This document shows, piece after piece, positions 16,983 to 25,643 of a DNA stretch of 64,000 bases (within the stretch, counting starts at the first letter, position 1; every line of letters begins with the position of its first letter). Origin of the DNA: a bacterium. Lineage in GTDB: Bacteria; Vulcanimicrobiota; Vulcanimicrobiia; Vulcanimicrobiales; Vulcanimicrobiaceae. Location: positions 1 through 64,000 of the forward strand of contig JAJYRI010000005.1 in assembly GCA_021794175.1 (NCBI GenBank). The letters are read 5' to 3'. The translations under genes were made by a program, and so were the position numbers. The notes beneath the pieces were generated by a model that searched no databases, had not been told where the DNA came from, and worked only from the letters and a program-made list of their open reading frames with translations.

Positions 16983-17746
16983 AGGCGCGGGTCGCCGTTC
17001 TCGTCTTTCCGGGAACGAACTCCGAAGAAGAGACGCGCGATCTGCTCGTCGATTGCGGAGCCGATGCGCGGATCGTGCATTGGAGCGAGGCGGCAAGCCT
17101 GGTCTACTACGACGCATTTGTGTTGCCCGGAGGCTTTGCTTACGAAGATCGCATCCGCGCGGGGGCGATCGCCGCGCACGATGCGATGCTCGACGCGGTG
17201 ATCGAGGGCGCGCAGGCCGGGAAATACGTCATGGGCATCTGTAACGGCGCGCAAATTTTATTGGAAGCCGGGCTCGCGCCGGGTACGGGGGAGATTCGTC
17301 GACCGACGGCGGCGTTCACGCGCAACGCGCAAGGTCACTTTATCTGCGAGCGCGTCCTGCTGCGCCGTACCGTCGCTGCGACGCGTTGCGCGATTGTAGC
17401 GGCACTACCGGATGACCTGCTGATTCCGGCCTGGGCGGCGCACGGCGAAGGTCGACTCGCTGCGGCTCCCTCGCATATCGAAGAACTTGAGAAGGGGGAC
17501 TTCATCGTCTTTCGCTACGCCGATGCCGACGGTAAGACCGACGCGCATCTCGCCCCGCAAGGCTCGGCGCTCGGCGCGGCGGCGATAACCAATCGCGAAG
17601 GCAACGTCCTGGCGATCATGCCGCACCCCGAACGCGATGCGTGGAACTTCAACCATCTCGATCGTAGCGAAGGCGCCGATCCGCTGGCGCCGTCGGGCGG
17701 CAGCGTGCTTTTCAAGAGTTTTGTAACCGCTTTGGAGCGCCTGTAA
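16979..17746 (+). CDS. purQ: phosphoribosylformylglycinamidine synthase, glutaminase subunit
   Basis: PurQ is the class I glutamine amidotransferase that delivers ammonia to PurL. The 255-residue protein carries the nucleophile Cys in MGICNGAQILLEAGL (about residues 83-97) and the His-Glu pair in MPHPERDAWN near the C-terminus. PGGFAYEDRIRAGAIAA near residue 50 is typical of PurQ. The ATG at 16979 overlaps the purL stop, so a GTG at 16949 is not preferred. It is followed 2 bases later by the small purS-like gene, the expected third component of a PurSLQ complex. Confidence 0.93.
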   Translation: MKARVAVLVFPGTNSEEETRDLLVDCGADARIVHWSEAASLVYYDAFVLPGGFAYEDRIRAGAIAAHDAMLDAVIEGAQAGKYVMGICNGAQILLEAGLAPGTGEIRRPTAAFTRNAQGHFICERVLLRRTVAATRCAIVAALPDDLLIPAWAAHGEGRLAAAPSHIEELEKGDFIVFRYADADGKTDAHLAPQGSALGAAAITNREGNVLAIMPHPERDAWNFNHLDRSEGADPLAPSGGSVLFKSFVTALERL

Positions 17747-17748
17747 CG

Positions 17749-18150
17749 ATGGAACGCGCGTACGCCGTCGAGCTGAAGATCCCCGATAACGAGGCTTACA
17801 CCGCGATGCGGGCGCTGCAGCGATTGGGAGTCGCGGTCGCGCGCGTGCAGCGCGCCGATATTCTCATCTTCGATCGCGATGCGAGCGACGAACGTCTCGG
17901 CGAGTCGATCGAGCGCGACGAGCGGCTTTTCAACCCGAATAAACACCGGCTCGAGCGTTTGCCCGGCATGCACCCACGCGAAGGGGAGGTGTGGATCGAG
18001 ATGCTCGACGCGCCACGTTCCGCGTCGATGCGTCGCTTGGTCGGCTGGCGTCTCTTCGATCACGCCGGAAAGCCGCTCGGCGACGACGATCTCGACGCCG
18101 CGTGCGCTCGACTGCTTTGTAACCCTGCCATCGAAAGGGCGATCCGATGA
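17749..18150 (+). CDS. PurS-like small protein of the FGAM synthase cluster
   Basis: This is a 133-residue protein between purQ and purP, where PurS would be expected. Its start (YAVELKIPDNEAYTAMRALQ then RLGV) and its end (LDAACARLLCNPAIERAI) echo the two ends of PurS, whose C-terminus normally reads like CEKLLANPVIEDY. Normal PurS has about 80 residues; here about 50 extra residues sit in the middle (around LERLPGMHPREGEVWIEML). PurS bridges PurL and PurQ in the short-PurL systems, so a diverged PurS is the likely role. The similarity is partial and was judged by eye. Its stop overlaps the purP start. Confidence 0.55.
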   Translation: MERAYAVELKIPDNEAYTAMRALQRLGVAVARVQRADILIFDRDASDERLGESIERDERLFNPNKHRLERLPGMHPREGEVWIEMLDAPRSASMRRLVGWRLFDHAGKPLGDDDLDAACARLLCNPAIERAIR

Positions 18151-19169
18151 ACCGGCACTATACCATCGCGACGTTGGGCTCGCATTCCGCGCTTCAGATT
18201 CTCAAAGGGGCGCGCGACGAGGGTTTCCGCACGTTGGCGATCACCAATCCGCAGACCGAACGACTCTATCGGTCCTTTCGTTTTGTCGACGAAGTCATGG
18301 TCCTACCTTCGTATTCGGCGTTTCCGACGCTCTTTGAAGAGCTTCGAGCGCGCAAAGCGATCGTCGTCCCGCATGGATCGTTCGTCGCGTATCTCTCGCC
18401 CGAAGAGCATAAGAAAATGACGATCCCGTATTTTGGGAACAAGGCCGTTCTGGATTGGGAAGCGAGCCGCGAACTGCAACGCGATTGGCTGACGCGTGCC
18501 GGCCTTCGCTTACCCCGGCAATTCAAGAGCGGCGCTGAGATCGATCGCCCTGTCATCGTCAAACTCTACGGTGCCGCAGGCGGTAAGGGCTATATGTTTA
18601 TCCGCGACGCCGCCGACTTCGAAGAGCGTGCCGGCTCCCTCAAGGCCCAATACACGATCCAGGAATACATCATCGGCGTTCCGCTCTACATACACTATTT
18701 CTATTCTCCGCTTTCGGGAGAACTCGAGATTATGTCGATGGATCGTCGTTACGAGACCAACGTCGATTCGCTCGGCCGTATTCCGGCGGCGGCGCAAGAG
18801 GGGATGGACGTCGACCCATCTTACGTCGTGGTCGGCAATTCACCGGTGAGCCTGCGCGAGTCGATGCTCGCCGAGGCGTTGGAGATGGGAGACAACGTTA
18901 TCCGCGTCAGCAAAGAAATTTGCGGTCCCAAAGGACTCTTCGGCGCTTTTTGCATCGAGACGATTATCACGCCGGATATGCATTTCTATATCATGGAGAT
19001 TTCGGCGCGCATCGTCGCCGGAAGCAACCTGTTCATCGACGGATCGCCGTATTCGTATCTCAATTACTCCGAGCCGATGTCGACCGGGCGCCGTATCGCG
19101 CGCGAGATAAAAAACGCACTTCTCGCATCGAACTTACAGGCCGTTCTCGACGATTCGAGCGTTCTTTAA
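18147..19169 (+). CDS. purP: archaeal-type FAICAR synthetase (formate-dependent AICAR ligase)
   Basis: PurP is an ATP-grasp ligase that formylates AICAR with free formate, replacing the folate-dependent transformylase half of PurH. It is best known from archaea. The 340-residue product starts TIATLGSHSALQILKGARDE and contains VVPHGSFVAYLSPE, KLYGAAGGKGYMFIRD (about residues 138-153), QEYIIGVPLYIHYFYSPLSG and EISARIVAGSNLF. All are PurP-family features, matching its DUF1246 and DUF1297 halves. It overlaps the purS-like gene by 4 bases and is followed 3 bases later by a second PurP-like gene, then guaA and purD, so it belongs to the main purine operon. Confidence 0.88.
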   Translation: MNRHYTIATLGSHSALQILKGARDEGFRTLAITNPQTERLYRSFRFVDEVMVLPSYSAFPTLFEELRARKAIVVPHGSFVAYLSPEEHKKMTIPYFGNKAVLDWEASRELQRDWLTRAGLRLPRQFKSGAEIDRPVIVKLYGAAGGKGYMFIRDAADFEERAGSLKAQYTIQEYIIGVPLYIHYFYSPLSGELEIMSMDRRYETNVDSLGRIPAAAQEGMDVDPSYVVVGNSPVSLRESMLAEALEMGDNVIRVSKEICGPKGLFGAFCIETIITPDMHFYIMEISARIVAGSNLFIDGSPYSYLNYSEPMSTGRRIAREIKNALLASNLQAVLDDSSVL

Positions 19170-19172
19170 CCG

Positions 19173-20315
19173 ATGACCCATTTTACGTCGGTCGAAGAGA
19201 CGCTGCGAGGGTACGACCTCGATGCGTTGACGCTCTGCTCGATCGGAAGCCACTCGGCACTCGAAGTCGCCGCCGGGGCGCGGTTGCGCGGCTTGCGTAA
19301 TTTGGTAGTGACGGCGCGTGGACGCGAGCGTACCTATACCGAGCATTTCCGCCGCCGTGAAGGCGCGATTCCCCGCGGTTGCGTTGACGACGTCATCGAA
19401 CTCGAGCGGTTTGCCGACTTGCTCGACGAACGGGTGCAGCGCGAGTTGCTCGCGCGCAACGTCATTTTTTGCGCGAATCGATCGTTCGAAGTGTACTTGC
19501 ACCAACACTTTAGCTACGACGAGATCGAGCGGCGTATGCTCGTTCCGTTCTTCGGGAACCGTTTTCTCCTCCGTGCCGAGGAACGCGATGAGGCGGGAAA
19601 CCAGTACGAACTACTAGCGAAGGCCGGTATACGCCATCCGCAGCAATTTGCATCGCCCGATGAGATCGACCGGCTGGTTATGGTAAAGGCTCCGCACGCT
19701 CGCGTCCGTTTCGAACGCGCCTTCTTTCTCTGCGCGAACCCACGGCAGTACCGAGAAGTAAGCGCGCGATTGATCGCCGACGGCATCCTCGACGAGGCCG
19801 GGCTTGCCGGAGCGGTCATCGAAGAATTCGCGCTCGGGCCGTCGATTAATTTAAATTTCTTCTATTCGCCTCTGCTCGGCGAACTCGAGCTGATGGGGAC
19901 CGATACCCGCCGTCAGACCAATCTCGAAGGGTTCCGCAACGTGCCGCCATCGGTGTACGAACAACTGCGCGACGTCCCCATGCGATTAGAAGAAGCGGGG
20001 CACATCGCCGCGACGCTAACGGAGTCGACCTTGGAATCGGCTTTCGCTATGGGCGAGCGTTTTGTCGCCGCCGCGCGTGAAGCTTTACCGCCGGGAACGA
20101 TCGGACCGTTTGCGCTGCAGTGCGCGATCGTCGCCGGCCCGCCGAAGGAATTCGTTTGTTACGACGTGTCGCTACGAATACCGGGCTCTCCGGGAACGCG
20201 CTTTACCCCCTATTCATCGTACCGGTGGGGACGCGATATCTCGGTCGGCGAGCGCATTGCGATGGAGTTGGAGTTCGCTCGCAGCGCCGGACGTTTGGCG
20301 GAGGTGTTAACATAA
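19173..20315 (+). CDS. second PurP-family ATP-grasp protein
   Basis: This 380-residue paralogue of the adjacent purP has the same plan. CSIGSHSALEVAAGARLRGL sits at the start, an HQHFSYDEIERRMLVPFFGN central segment follows, and NLNFFYSPLLGELELMGTD and PYSSYRWGRDIS lie toward the end. The ATP-binding loop is changed: where PurP has GAAGGKGYMF this copy reads APHARVRFERAFF, without the glycine-rich stretch. It may be a second formate ligase subunit, a regulatory partner or an enzyme with another substrate. Two PurP paralogues also occur in some archaea. It sits between purP and guaA with only 3-4 base gaps, so it is co-transcribed. Confidence 0.75.
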   Translation: MTHFTSVEETLRGYDLDALTLCSIGSHSALEVAAGARLRGLRNLVVTARGRERTYTEHFRRREGAIPRGCVDDVIELERFADLLDERVQRELLARNVIFCANRSFEVYLHQHFSYDEIERRMLVPFFGNRFLLRAEERDEAGNQYELLAKAGIRHPQQFASPDEIDRLVMVKAPHARVRFERAFFLCANPRQYREVSARLIADGILDEAGLAGAVIEEFALGPSINLNFFYSPLLGELELMGTDTRRQTNLEGFRNVPPSVYEQLRDVPMRLEEAGHIAATLTESTLESAFAMGERFVAAAREALPPGTIGPFALQCAIVAGPPKEFVCYDVSLRIPGSPGTRFTPYSSYRWGRDISVGERIAMELEFARSAGRLAEVLT

Positions 20316-20319
20316 CCGT

Positions 20320-21858
20320 ATGAAGACCGTCGTAATTCTCGATTTTGGAGCGCAGTACAGCCAATTGATCGCGCGGCGCGTGCGCGAGGCCGGCTATTAT
20401 TGCGAAATCATTCCGTACGATAGGCCGTGGAAGGATATCCTGGCGCTCGACCCCTCGGCACTCATACTCTCCGGCGGCCCGGAGAGTACGCTTGCGGCGG
20501 GCGCACCGACCTGCGATCCTGCAGTATTTTCCGCCGGGTTGCCGATTTTCGGGATCTGTTACGGCATGCAGTTAATCGCGCGTGAAGTCGGCGCGGAGTT
20601 GGTCTCGGGCGGCGCCCCCGAATATGGGCCGGCGACCTTGCGCGTGCTCGATCCGACGCACCCGCTGCTCGCGGGGCTTCCGGAACAATCGCGCGTGTGG
20701 ATGTCGCACGGAGATTCGGTGCAACGGTTACCGGGTGACTTTACGGCGTTGGCGGCGACTCCGCGATGCGCGATCGCCGCAATCGGCAGTAAGAAGCGGC
20801 GTATGGTCGGCGTGCAGTTCCATCCCGAGGTCGTCCACACCGAGTACGGAAAGAAACTGATCGAGAATTTTCTCCGCGAGATCGCGGGGCTCGCTCCGAA
20901 TTGGGCGATGGATTCGTTCCTGGAAAGTAGCATCGCTGCGATCCGCGAACGCGTCGGAGGACGTCGCGTCATCTGTGCGCTCTCGGGCGGTGTCGATTCG
21001 GCCGTTGCAGCGACGTTGGTGGCTCGCGCGATCGGCGAACAGCTCACCTGTATTTTCGTCGACCACGGCCTCTTACGGAAAAATGAAGCGCATGAGGTGT
21101 TGGCGGCATTTCGCGACGTTCTCCACCTCAACGTCATCCACGTCGATGCCGCCGAACGCTTTCTCTCGAAGCTCGCCGATGTCGAGGACCCCGAGCGCAA
21201 GCGGATTCTGATCGGTCACGAATTTATCGCGATATTCGAAGAAGAAGCGGCGAAACTCTCCGATGTCGGGTTTCTCGTTCAGGGAACGCTCTATCCCGAC
21301 GTCATCGAATCGAAGACGCCGCAGAGCAAAGCCGGCCATAAAATTAAATCGCACCATAACGTCGGCGGCCTCCCCGAACATATGAATTTCGCTCTCGTCG
21401 AGCCCCTGCGCTCGCTTTTCAAGGACGAGGTGCGCGCGCTCGGACGCGTGCTCGGCCTGCCCGAGCATATCGTTGCACGCCAGCCCTTTCCGGGCCCGGG
21501 CCTCGCGGTTCGCATTATCGGAGCGGTCGACGAGGAGCGCTTGAAGATCGTTCGCGAGGCCGATGCGATCGTGCGCGAGGAGATCGACCGCACGGCGCTC
21601 GATCCGCACCCCTGGCAGTACTTCGCCGTGCTGACGCCGGTGAAGTCGGTCGGCGTCATGGGCGACGGGCGCACCTACGCCAATCTCGTCGCGGTGCGGG
21701 CGATCGTCAGCGAAGACGGCATGACTGCCGACTGGGCACGCCTTCCGCACGATCTGCTCGCTCGGATCTCGACGCGGATCGTCAACGAGGTTTCCGGCGT
21801 CAATCGCATCGCCTACGATATCACCTCGAAGCCGCCGGCAACCGTGGAGTGGGAATGA
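20320..21858 (+). CDS. guaA: GMP synthase (glutamine-hydrolysing)
   Basis: GuaA converts XMP to GMP with glutamine and ATP. The 512-residue length is standard. The glutaminase domain (residues 1-190) has the nucleophile in FGICYGMQL and the His-Glu pair in FHPEVVHTEYG. The ATP pyrophosphatase P-loop is ALSGGVDSAVAATL (about residues 222-235). The C-terminal dimerisation domain ends RIAYDITSKPPATVEWE, the usual GuaA end. It follows the second purP gene by 4 bases and overlaps purD by 4 bases, so GMP formation is encoded in the same operon as the IMP pathway. Confidence 0.95.
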   Translation: MKTVVILDFGAQYSQLIARRVREAGYYCEIIPYDRPWKDILALDPSALILSGGPESTLAAGAPTCDPAVFSAGLPIFGICYGMQLIAREVGAELVSGGAPEYGPATLRVLDPTHPLLAGLPEQSRVWMSHGDSVQRLPGDFTALAATPRCAIAAIGSKKRRMVGVQFHPEVVHTEYGKKLIENFLREIAGLAPNWAMDSFLESSIAAIRERVGGRRVICALSGGVDSAVAATLVARAIGEQLTCIFVDHGLLRKNEAHEVLAAFRDVLHLNVIHVDAAERFLSKLADVEDPERKRILIGHEFIAIFEEEAAKLSDVGFLVQGTLYPDVIESKTPQSKAGHKIKSHHNVGGLPEHMNFALVEPLRSLFKDEVRALGRVLGLPEHIVARQPFPGPGLAVRIIGAVDEERLKIVREADAIVREEIDRTALDPHPWQYFAVLTPVKSVGVMGDGRTYANLVAVRAIVSEDGMTADWARLPHDLLARISTRIVNEVSGVNRIAYDITSKPPATVEWE

Positions 21859-23126
21859 TGCGGATACTCGTCATCGGCAACGGAGCTCGTGAAGATGCGC
21901 TCGGACGGCGCATCGCGGAATCGCCCTCCTGCGAGGCGCTTTTCACCGCGCCGGGAAATGCCGGGACCTCGCTCTACGGGACGAATTGGAATATCGCGGT
22001 CACCGATGCAAAAGCGATCGCGCAACGCGCACTTGAAGAGCGTATCGATCTCGTCGTTATCGGGCCCGAGACGGCGATCGCCGCCGGAGTCGCCGATCGA
22101 GCGCGCGAAGTCGGCCTCTCCGTCTTCGGACCGAATCGTTCGATCGGGCGACTCGAGAGCTCGAAGAGTTTCGCAAAGCGTTTCATGGAGCGCAACGGTG
22201 TCCCGACCGCACGGTACGCAGTCGTGCATACCCTCGACACGGCGCGCAAAGTGCTCGCATCGTGGGGCGAACGCGGCGTCGTCGTCAAAGCCGATGGGTT
22301 GGCCGCCGGCAAAGGGGTTGTCGTTACCTCGGGGCCCTCGGAAGCGGAAGCATTGCTGGCGCGCTGGTACGGCGAACGAGCGATTCCCGGCGGCGGATCC
22401 GACATCGTTCTCGAAGAGCGACTGGTGGGGCGTGAACTCTCGGTCTTCGCCCTCTGCGACGGGCGCGCGATGATGCCGTTTATCGCCGCGTGCGATTATA
22501 AACGCGCCGGCGATGGCGACACCGGGCCGAATACCGGCGGGATGGGCGCGTATTCTCCGCCGCACGGTTTCCCCGACGGGTACATGGATACCGTACGCGA
22601 GCAGATCTTTGCACCGATGCTACGCGGATTGGCCGCCGAAAACGAACGCTACGTCGGCGTTCTCTATGCGGGTCTGATGTGGTGTGCGGACGGGCCGAAG
22701 GTCATCGAATTCAACGTGCGTTTCGGCGATCCCGAGACGCAGGCGATTCTCCCGCGCATCGGCGGTGATTTTGCAGCATTGCTGAAATCCTGTGCCGACG
22801 GGGCGCTCGATCTCTCCGTCGCTCGCGTCAATCCCGAAGCGTGCGTCGGGGTCGTGCTGGCGAGCTCGCGCTATCCGATCGAGAGCACGCCGGTCGCCGA
22901 CCTGCCCGCGCAGGTACCGCTACCCGACGGAGTGCAGCTCTTTTGGGGCGCGTCGCAACTCATCGACGGCGCGGTCAGCAGTTCGGGTGGACGCGTTCTC
23001 ACGGTGAGCGCCGTCGGCGCGACGCTCGAAGAAGCGCGCGGGCGTGCTTACGAGGGCGTGCGCACCCTCCGCGAACGCTTCGGCGACGCGAACCTCACGT
23101 TCCGCACCGATATCGCGCAGTTTTAA
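21855..23126 (+). CDS. purD: phosphoribosylamine-glycine ligase
   Basis: PurD joins glycine to phosphoribosylamine, the second step of purine synthesis. The product has 423 residues with an ATP-grasp fold. RILVIGNGAREDALGRRI starts the N-terminal domain, KADGLAAGKGVV is the ATP-binding segment (about residues 143-154), and EFNVRFGDPETQAILPR is the metal-site signature (about residues 281-297). I take the ATG at 21855 overlapping the guaA stop; the adjacent ATG at 21858 is equally possible. It closes the purine operon and ends overlapping the convergent ClC gene by 4 bases. Confidence 0.94.
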   Translation: MMRILVIGNGAREDALGRRIAESPSCEALFTAPGNAGTSLYGTNWNIAVTDAKAIAQRALEERIDLVVIGPETAIAAGVADRAREVGLSVFGPNRSIGRLESSKSFAKRFMERNGVPTARYAVVHTLDTARKVLASWGERGVVVKADGLAAGKGVVVTSGPSEAEALLARWYGERAIPGGGSDIVLEERLVGRELSVFALCDGRAMMPFIAACDYKRAGDGDTGPNTGGMGAYSPPHGFPDGYMDTVREQIFAPMLRGLAAENERYVGVLYAGLMWCADGPKVIEFNVRFGDPETQAILPRIGGDFAALLKSCADGALDLSVARVNPEACVGVVLASSRYPIESTPVADLPAQVPLPDGVQLFWGASQLIDGAVSSSGGRVLTVSAVGATLEEARGRAYEGVRTLRERFGDANLTFRTDIAQF

Positions 23127-24853
23127 CCGTTTCCGGCACTGCGATAGGCAAGCAGCAGATCGCGCCGCGTGAGGATTCCGACGAGTATCCCGTTTTCGCC
23201 GAGCACGGGAAGCAACGGCGTGTCGTTCTCGGCCATCAGTTCGGCCGCGCGGTCGAGCGTGTCGGTTGGTGCGAGCGCACCGGGGTGTAGATGGAGGATC
23301 GAACGCAGCGGCTCGGCTCCTCGCCGTTCGGCCGCCGCGCGTGCGAGATCGAGCGCAGTCACGACCCCCACGAACTGCTCTCCATCGCAAACGGGGATCG
23401 CGAGTTCGTTCTCGTTGCGATCCTCATCGATCGCATCGGCGATCGTCCCGTCGGCCTGCGCGATAACCGGCGCCCTGCGCGTGTATGCGGCGACGGTAAG
23501 GCGAGAAAAGAAGCCGGGATGGCGAGCCTTCTTCCAATCGATGCCGCGGCGGAGAAGTTTCTGTTCGTAGACGGTCGCCCCGAGTAAGCGGCGACCGAGA
23601 AGCGATGCGATGACGACGGTAACCATCAACGGGAGGATGATCGTGTAGTCGCTCGACATCTCGAACACGATCATGATCGCGGTGATCGGCGCCTCCGCCG
23701 CTGCGGCGAAGAGCGCGGCCATCGCGACGAGGCCGTAGGCCGCCGCCGGCCCGGTCCAGAGCGGGAAGAGCGCGTGAACGATACGTCCGTATCCATCGCC
23801 GAGAAAGGCGCCGATAAAGAGCGATGGGGCAAAGACGCCGCCGGAGCCGCCACTTCCGAGCGTCAACGAAGTCGCCAGCGGTTTGAGTGCTGCGAGAAGA
23901 AACGCGTGCGGTGCGGCGACATGTTCGTAGAGAACTTGTTGAATCGAATCGTAGCCGACGCCGAAGACCTGTGGGAACCAGATGCCGATCGCCCCGACAC
24001 ACGCGAAACCGAGCGCCCCCTTCGCCCAAGCGGGGAGCCCCACAGCCTCGAAGCGATCCTCGACGGCGTACAGTAACTTAACAAATCCGGTCGCCCACAC
24101 TGCCGCTAGAACGCCGAGCACGCCGTAGAGCAGCAATTCCCACGGTGAGACGAGTTGGAAGCCGGCGGCATTAAACGACGGATGATTGCCCAAGAACGCG
24201 CGCCCGATCACCGCCGAGATCACCGAGGCAACGACGATCGCCGCGAACGAACGCGGGGCGAATTCGCCGAGGATCACTTCGGCAGCGAAGAACACCCCGC
24301 CGATCGGCGCATTAAAGGTCGCCGAGATACCCGCAGCCGCGCCGCAGGCGACGAGCGTCCGGACGACCGAGGCAGGGGCCTTCGTGACCTGGCCGAGCAC
24401 CGAGCCGATCGTCGAACCGATCTGCACGATCGGTCCCTCGCGTCCGCAACTACCGCCAAAGCCGATCGATGTTGCCGAGACGATCGATTTTATCGCGATG
24501 ATTCTCGGACGCATAACGCCGCCCCGAAGCGCGACCGCTTCCATGACCTCGGGCACGCCGTGCCCTTTCGCTTCGGGCGCAAAGCGCACGGTGATGTATG
24601 CGGCGATGCTGCCGCCGATCGCCAAAAGAAGAACGAGGCCGATCGGGCCGAGATGCGCTTCGAAAAATGGCAGCAGCCGACCGAACGCCAGCCAGCCCGC
24701 GCCGGCGATCATCTCACGGAAGAGAACGGCACCGAGACCCCCGCCGACCCCGACCAGAACCGCCGCGGCGATCATAAAGGCGCTCTGAGAAACCGAAAAG
24801 CGCCCGACCCGTAAGACGTAGGCGGTCCCTTTCGGTTCGAACGCAAATCGCAC
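23123..24853 (-). CDS. ClC-type chloride channel/transporter with C-terminal CBS pair
   Basis: This is a 576-residue membrane protein. The ClC signatures GHGVPEVMEA, GSCGREGPIVQIG (with the gating Glu, about residues 132-144) and GSGGSGGVFAPSLFIGAFLG are all present, along with about ten membrane helices. The last 120 residues or so form two CBS domains (from PVIAQADGTIADAIDEDRN to the end), which usually sense nucleotides. ClC proteins are chloride channels or proton antiporters of the inner membrane. The start is a GTG; the true start may be a little downstream. It converges on purD with a 4-base overlap and has no operon partner. Confidence 0.92.
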   Translation of the reverse strand: MRFAFEPKGTAYVLRVGRFSVSQSAFMIAAAVLVGVGGGLGAVLFREMIAGAGWLAFGRLLPFFEAHLGPIGLVLLLAIGGSIAAYITVRFAPEAKGHGVPEVMEAVALRGGVMRPRIIAIKSIVSATSIGFGGSCGREGPIVQIGSTIGSVLGQVTKAPASVVRTLVACGAAAGISATFNAPIGGVFFAAEVILGEFAPRSFAAIVVASVISAVIGRAFLGNHPSFNAAGFQLVSPWELLLYGVLGVLAAVWATGFVKLLYAVEDRFEAVGLPAWAKGALGFACVGAIGIWFPQVFGVGYDSIQQVLYEHVAAPHAFLLAALKPLATSLTLGSGGSGGVFAPSLFIGAFLGDGYGRIVHALFPLWTGPAAAYGLVAMAALFAAAAEAPITAIMIVFEMSSDYTIILPLMVTVVIASLLGRRLLGATVYEQKLLRRGIDWKKARHPGFFSRLTVAAYTRRAPVIAQADGTIADAIDEDRNENELAIPVCDGEQFVGVVTALDLARAAAERRGAEPLRSILHLHPGALAPTDTLDRAAELMAENDTPLLPVLGENGILVGILTRRDLLLAYRSAGNG

Positions 24854-24971
24854 GAGTATTCGTTCGCTCGCCGCCGCCGCAGTTACTGCGACGTCGCCGA
24901 TACTTGCAATCGGCAGGGGGGCTGCAAGGTGAAGGGAACCTTAACGCACCCATGAGCGATTATAGAGAGCG

Positions 24972-25634
24972 ATGAACTACCGCTTACAACCGACCGCCCC
25001 ATACGGGGCAACGACGTCGACGCCGGCGCTCCTGAGCCAAGTACTCGGGATCACGGGGCTCGGGCTCTGTATCACGGCGCTTGCAACGTATCTCTTCCGC
25101 GACATGGCGCCGAGCTTTCTCTCTTTCGGAGCGTTGATCGCCGGCTTCGTGCTGCTCTTCGCCATCGGGCGAATGAGCGCGAACGAGCCCGTCGCGCTCA
25201 TGTTGTTCTACGTGTTTACGTTTCTCGAAGGTATCGGCATAGCGCCGACGATCGCGTACTACGCGCACATCGACGGGCCGAGCGTCGTGATGAACGCGGC
25301 GCTCACCACCGGGCTTGGGATGCTCGGGCTCGGCGCGATCGTCTATGCGACGACCTTCGATTTTCGGCGACTCTACGGCGTGCTGATGATGGCGCTCATT
25401 GCGATTATCCTGATCGGAATCGTTTCGATCTTCATCCATTTCGTCTCGCCGACCGCGATATCGTGGGTGGTTCTCGTTATCTTTGCAGGGCTAACGCTCG
25501 CCGATTTCGCGCGTATTCGCGCCGGTGGGAGCGGATCGAGTGCGGTGATGCTCGCAATTAGCATCTATCTCGACGCGATCAACATCTTTCTTGCGTTGTT
25601 GCAAATCTTCGGCGGCCGCCGCTCAAACGATTAG
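24972..25634 (+). CDS. BI-1/YccA-family (Bax inhibitor-1) membrane protein
   Basis: The 220-residue product has about seven membrane helices and BI-1 family features such as FTFLEGIGIAPTIAYYA (about residues 83-99) and SIYLDAINIFLALLQIFGG at the C-terminus. Members of this family are small-ion (often calcium) leak channels or FtsH-associated regulators in bacteria. It is transcribed away from the ClC gene and lies 9 bases before purF, so it is probably co-transcribed with purF without an evident functional link. The start ATG is preceded by GAGAG rather than a strong ribosome site. Confidence 0.88.
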   Translation: MNYRLQPTAPYGATTSTPALLSQVLGITGLGLCITALATYLFRDMAPSFLSFGALIAGFVLLFAIGRMSANEPVALMLFYVFTFLEGIGIAPTIAYYAHIDGPSVVMNAALTTGLGMLGLGAIVYATTFDFRRLYGVLMMALIAIILIGIVSIFIHFVSPTAISWVVLVIFAGLTLADFARIRAGGSGSSAVMLAISIYLDAINIFLALLQIFGGRRSND

Positions 25635-25643
25635 CGACCAAAC

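Noticed and set aside
24940-24972. Leaderless promoter for the BI-1 gene
   Set aside because: TATAGA lies at a suitable distance, but no acceptable -35 is found and GAGAG before the ATG may serve as a weak ribosome site.
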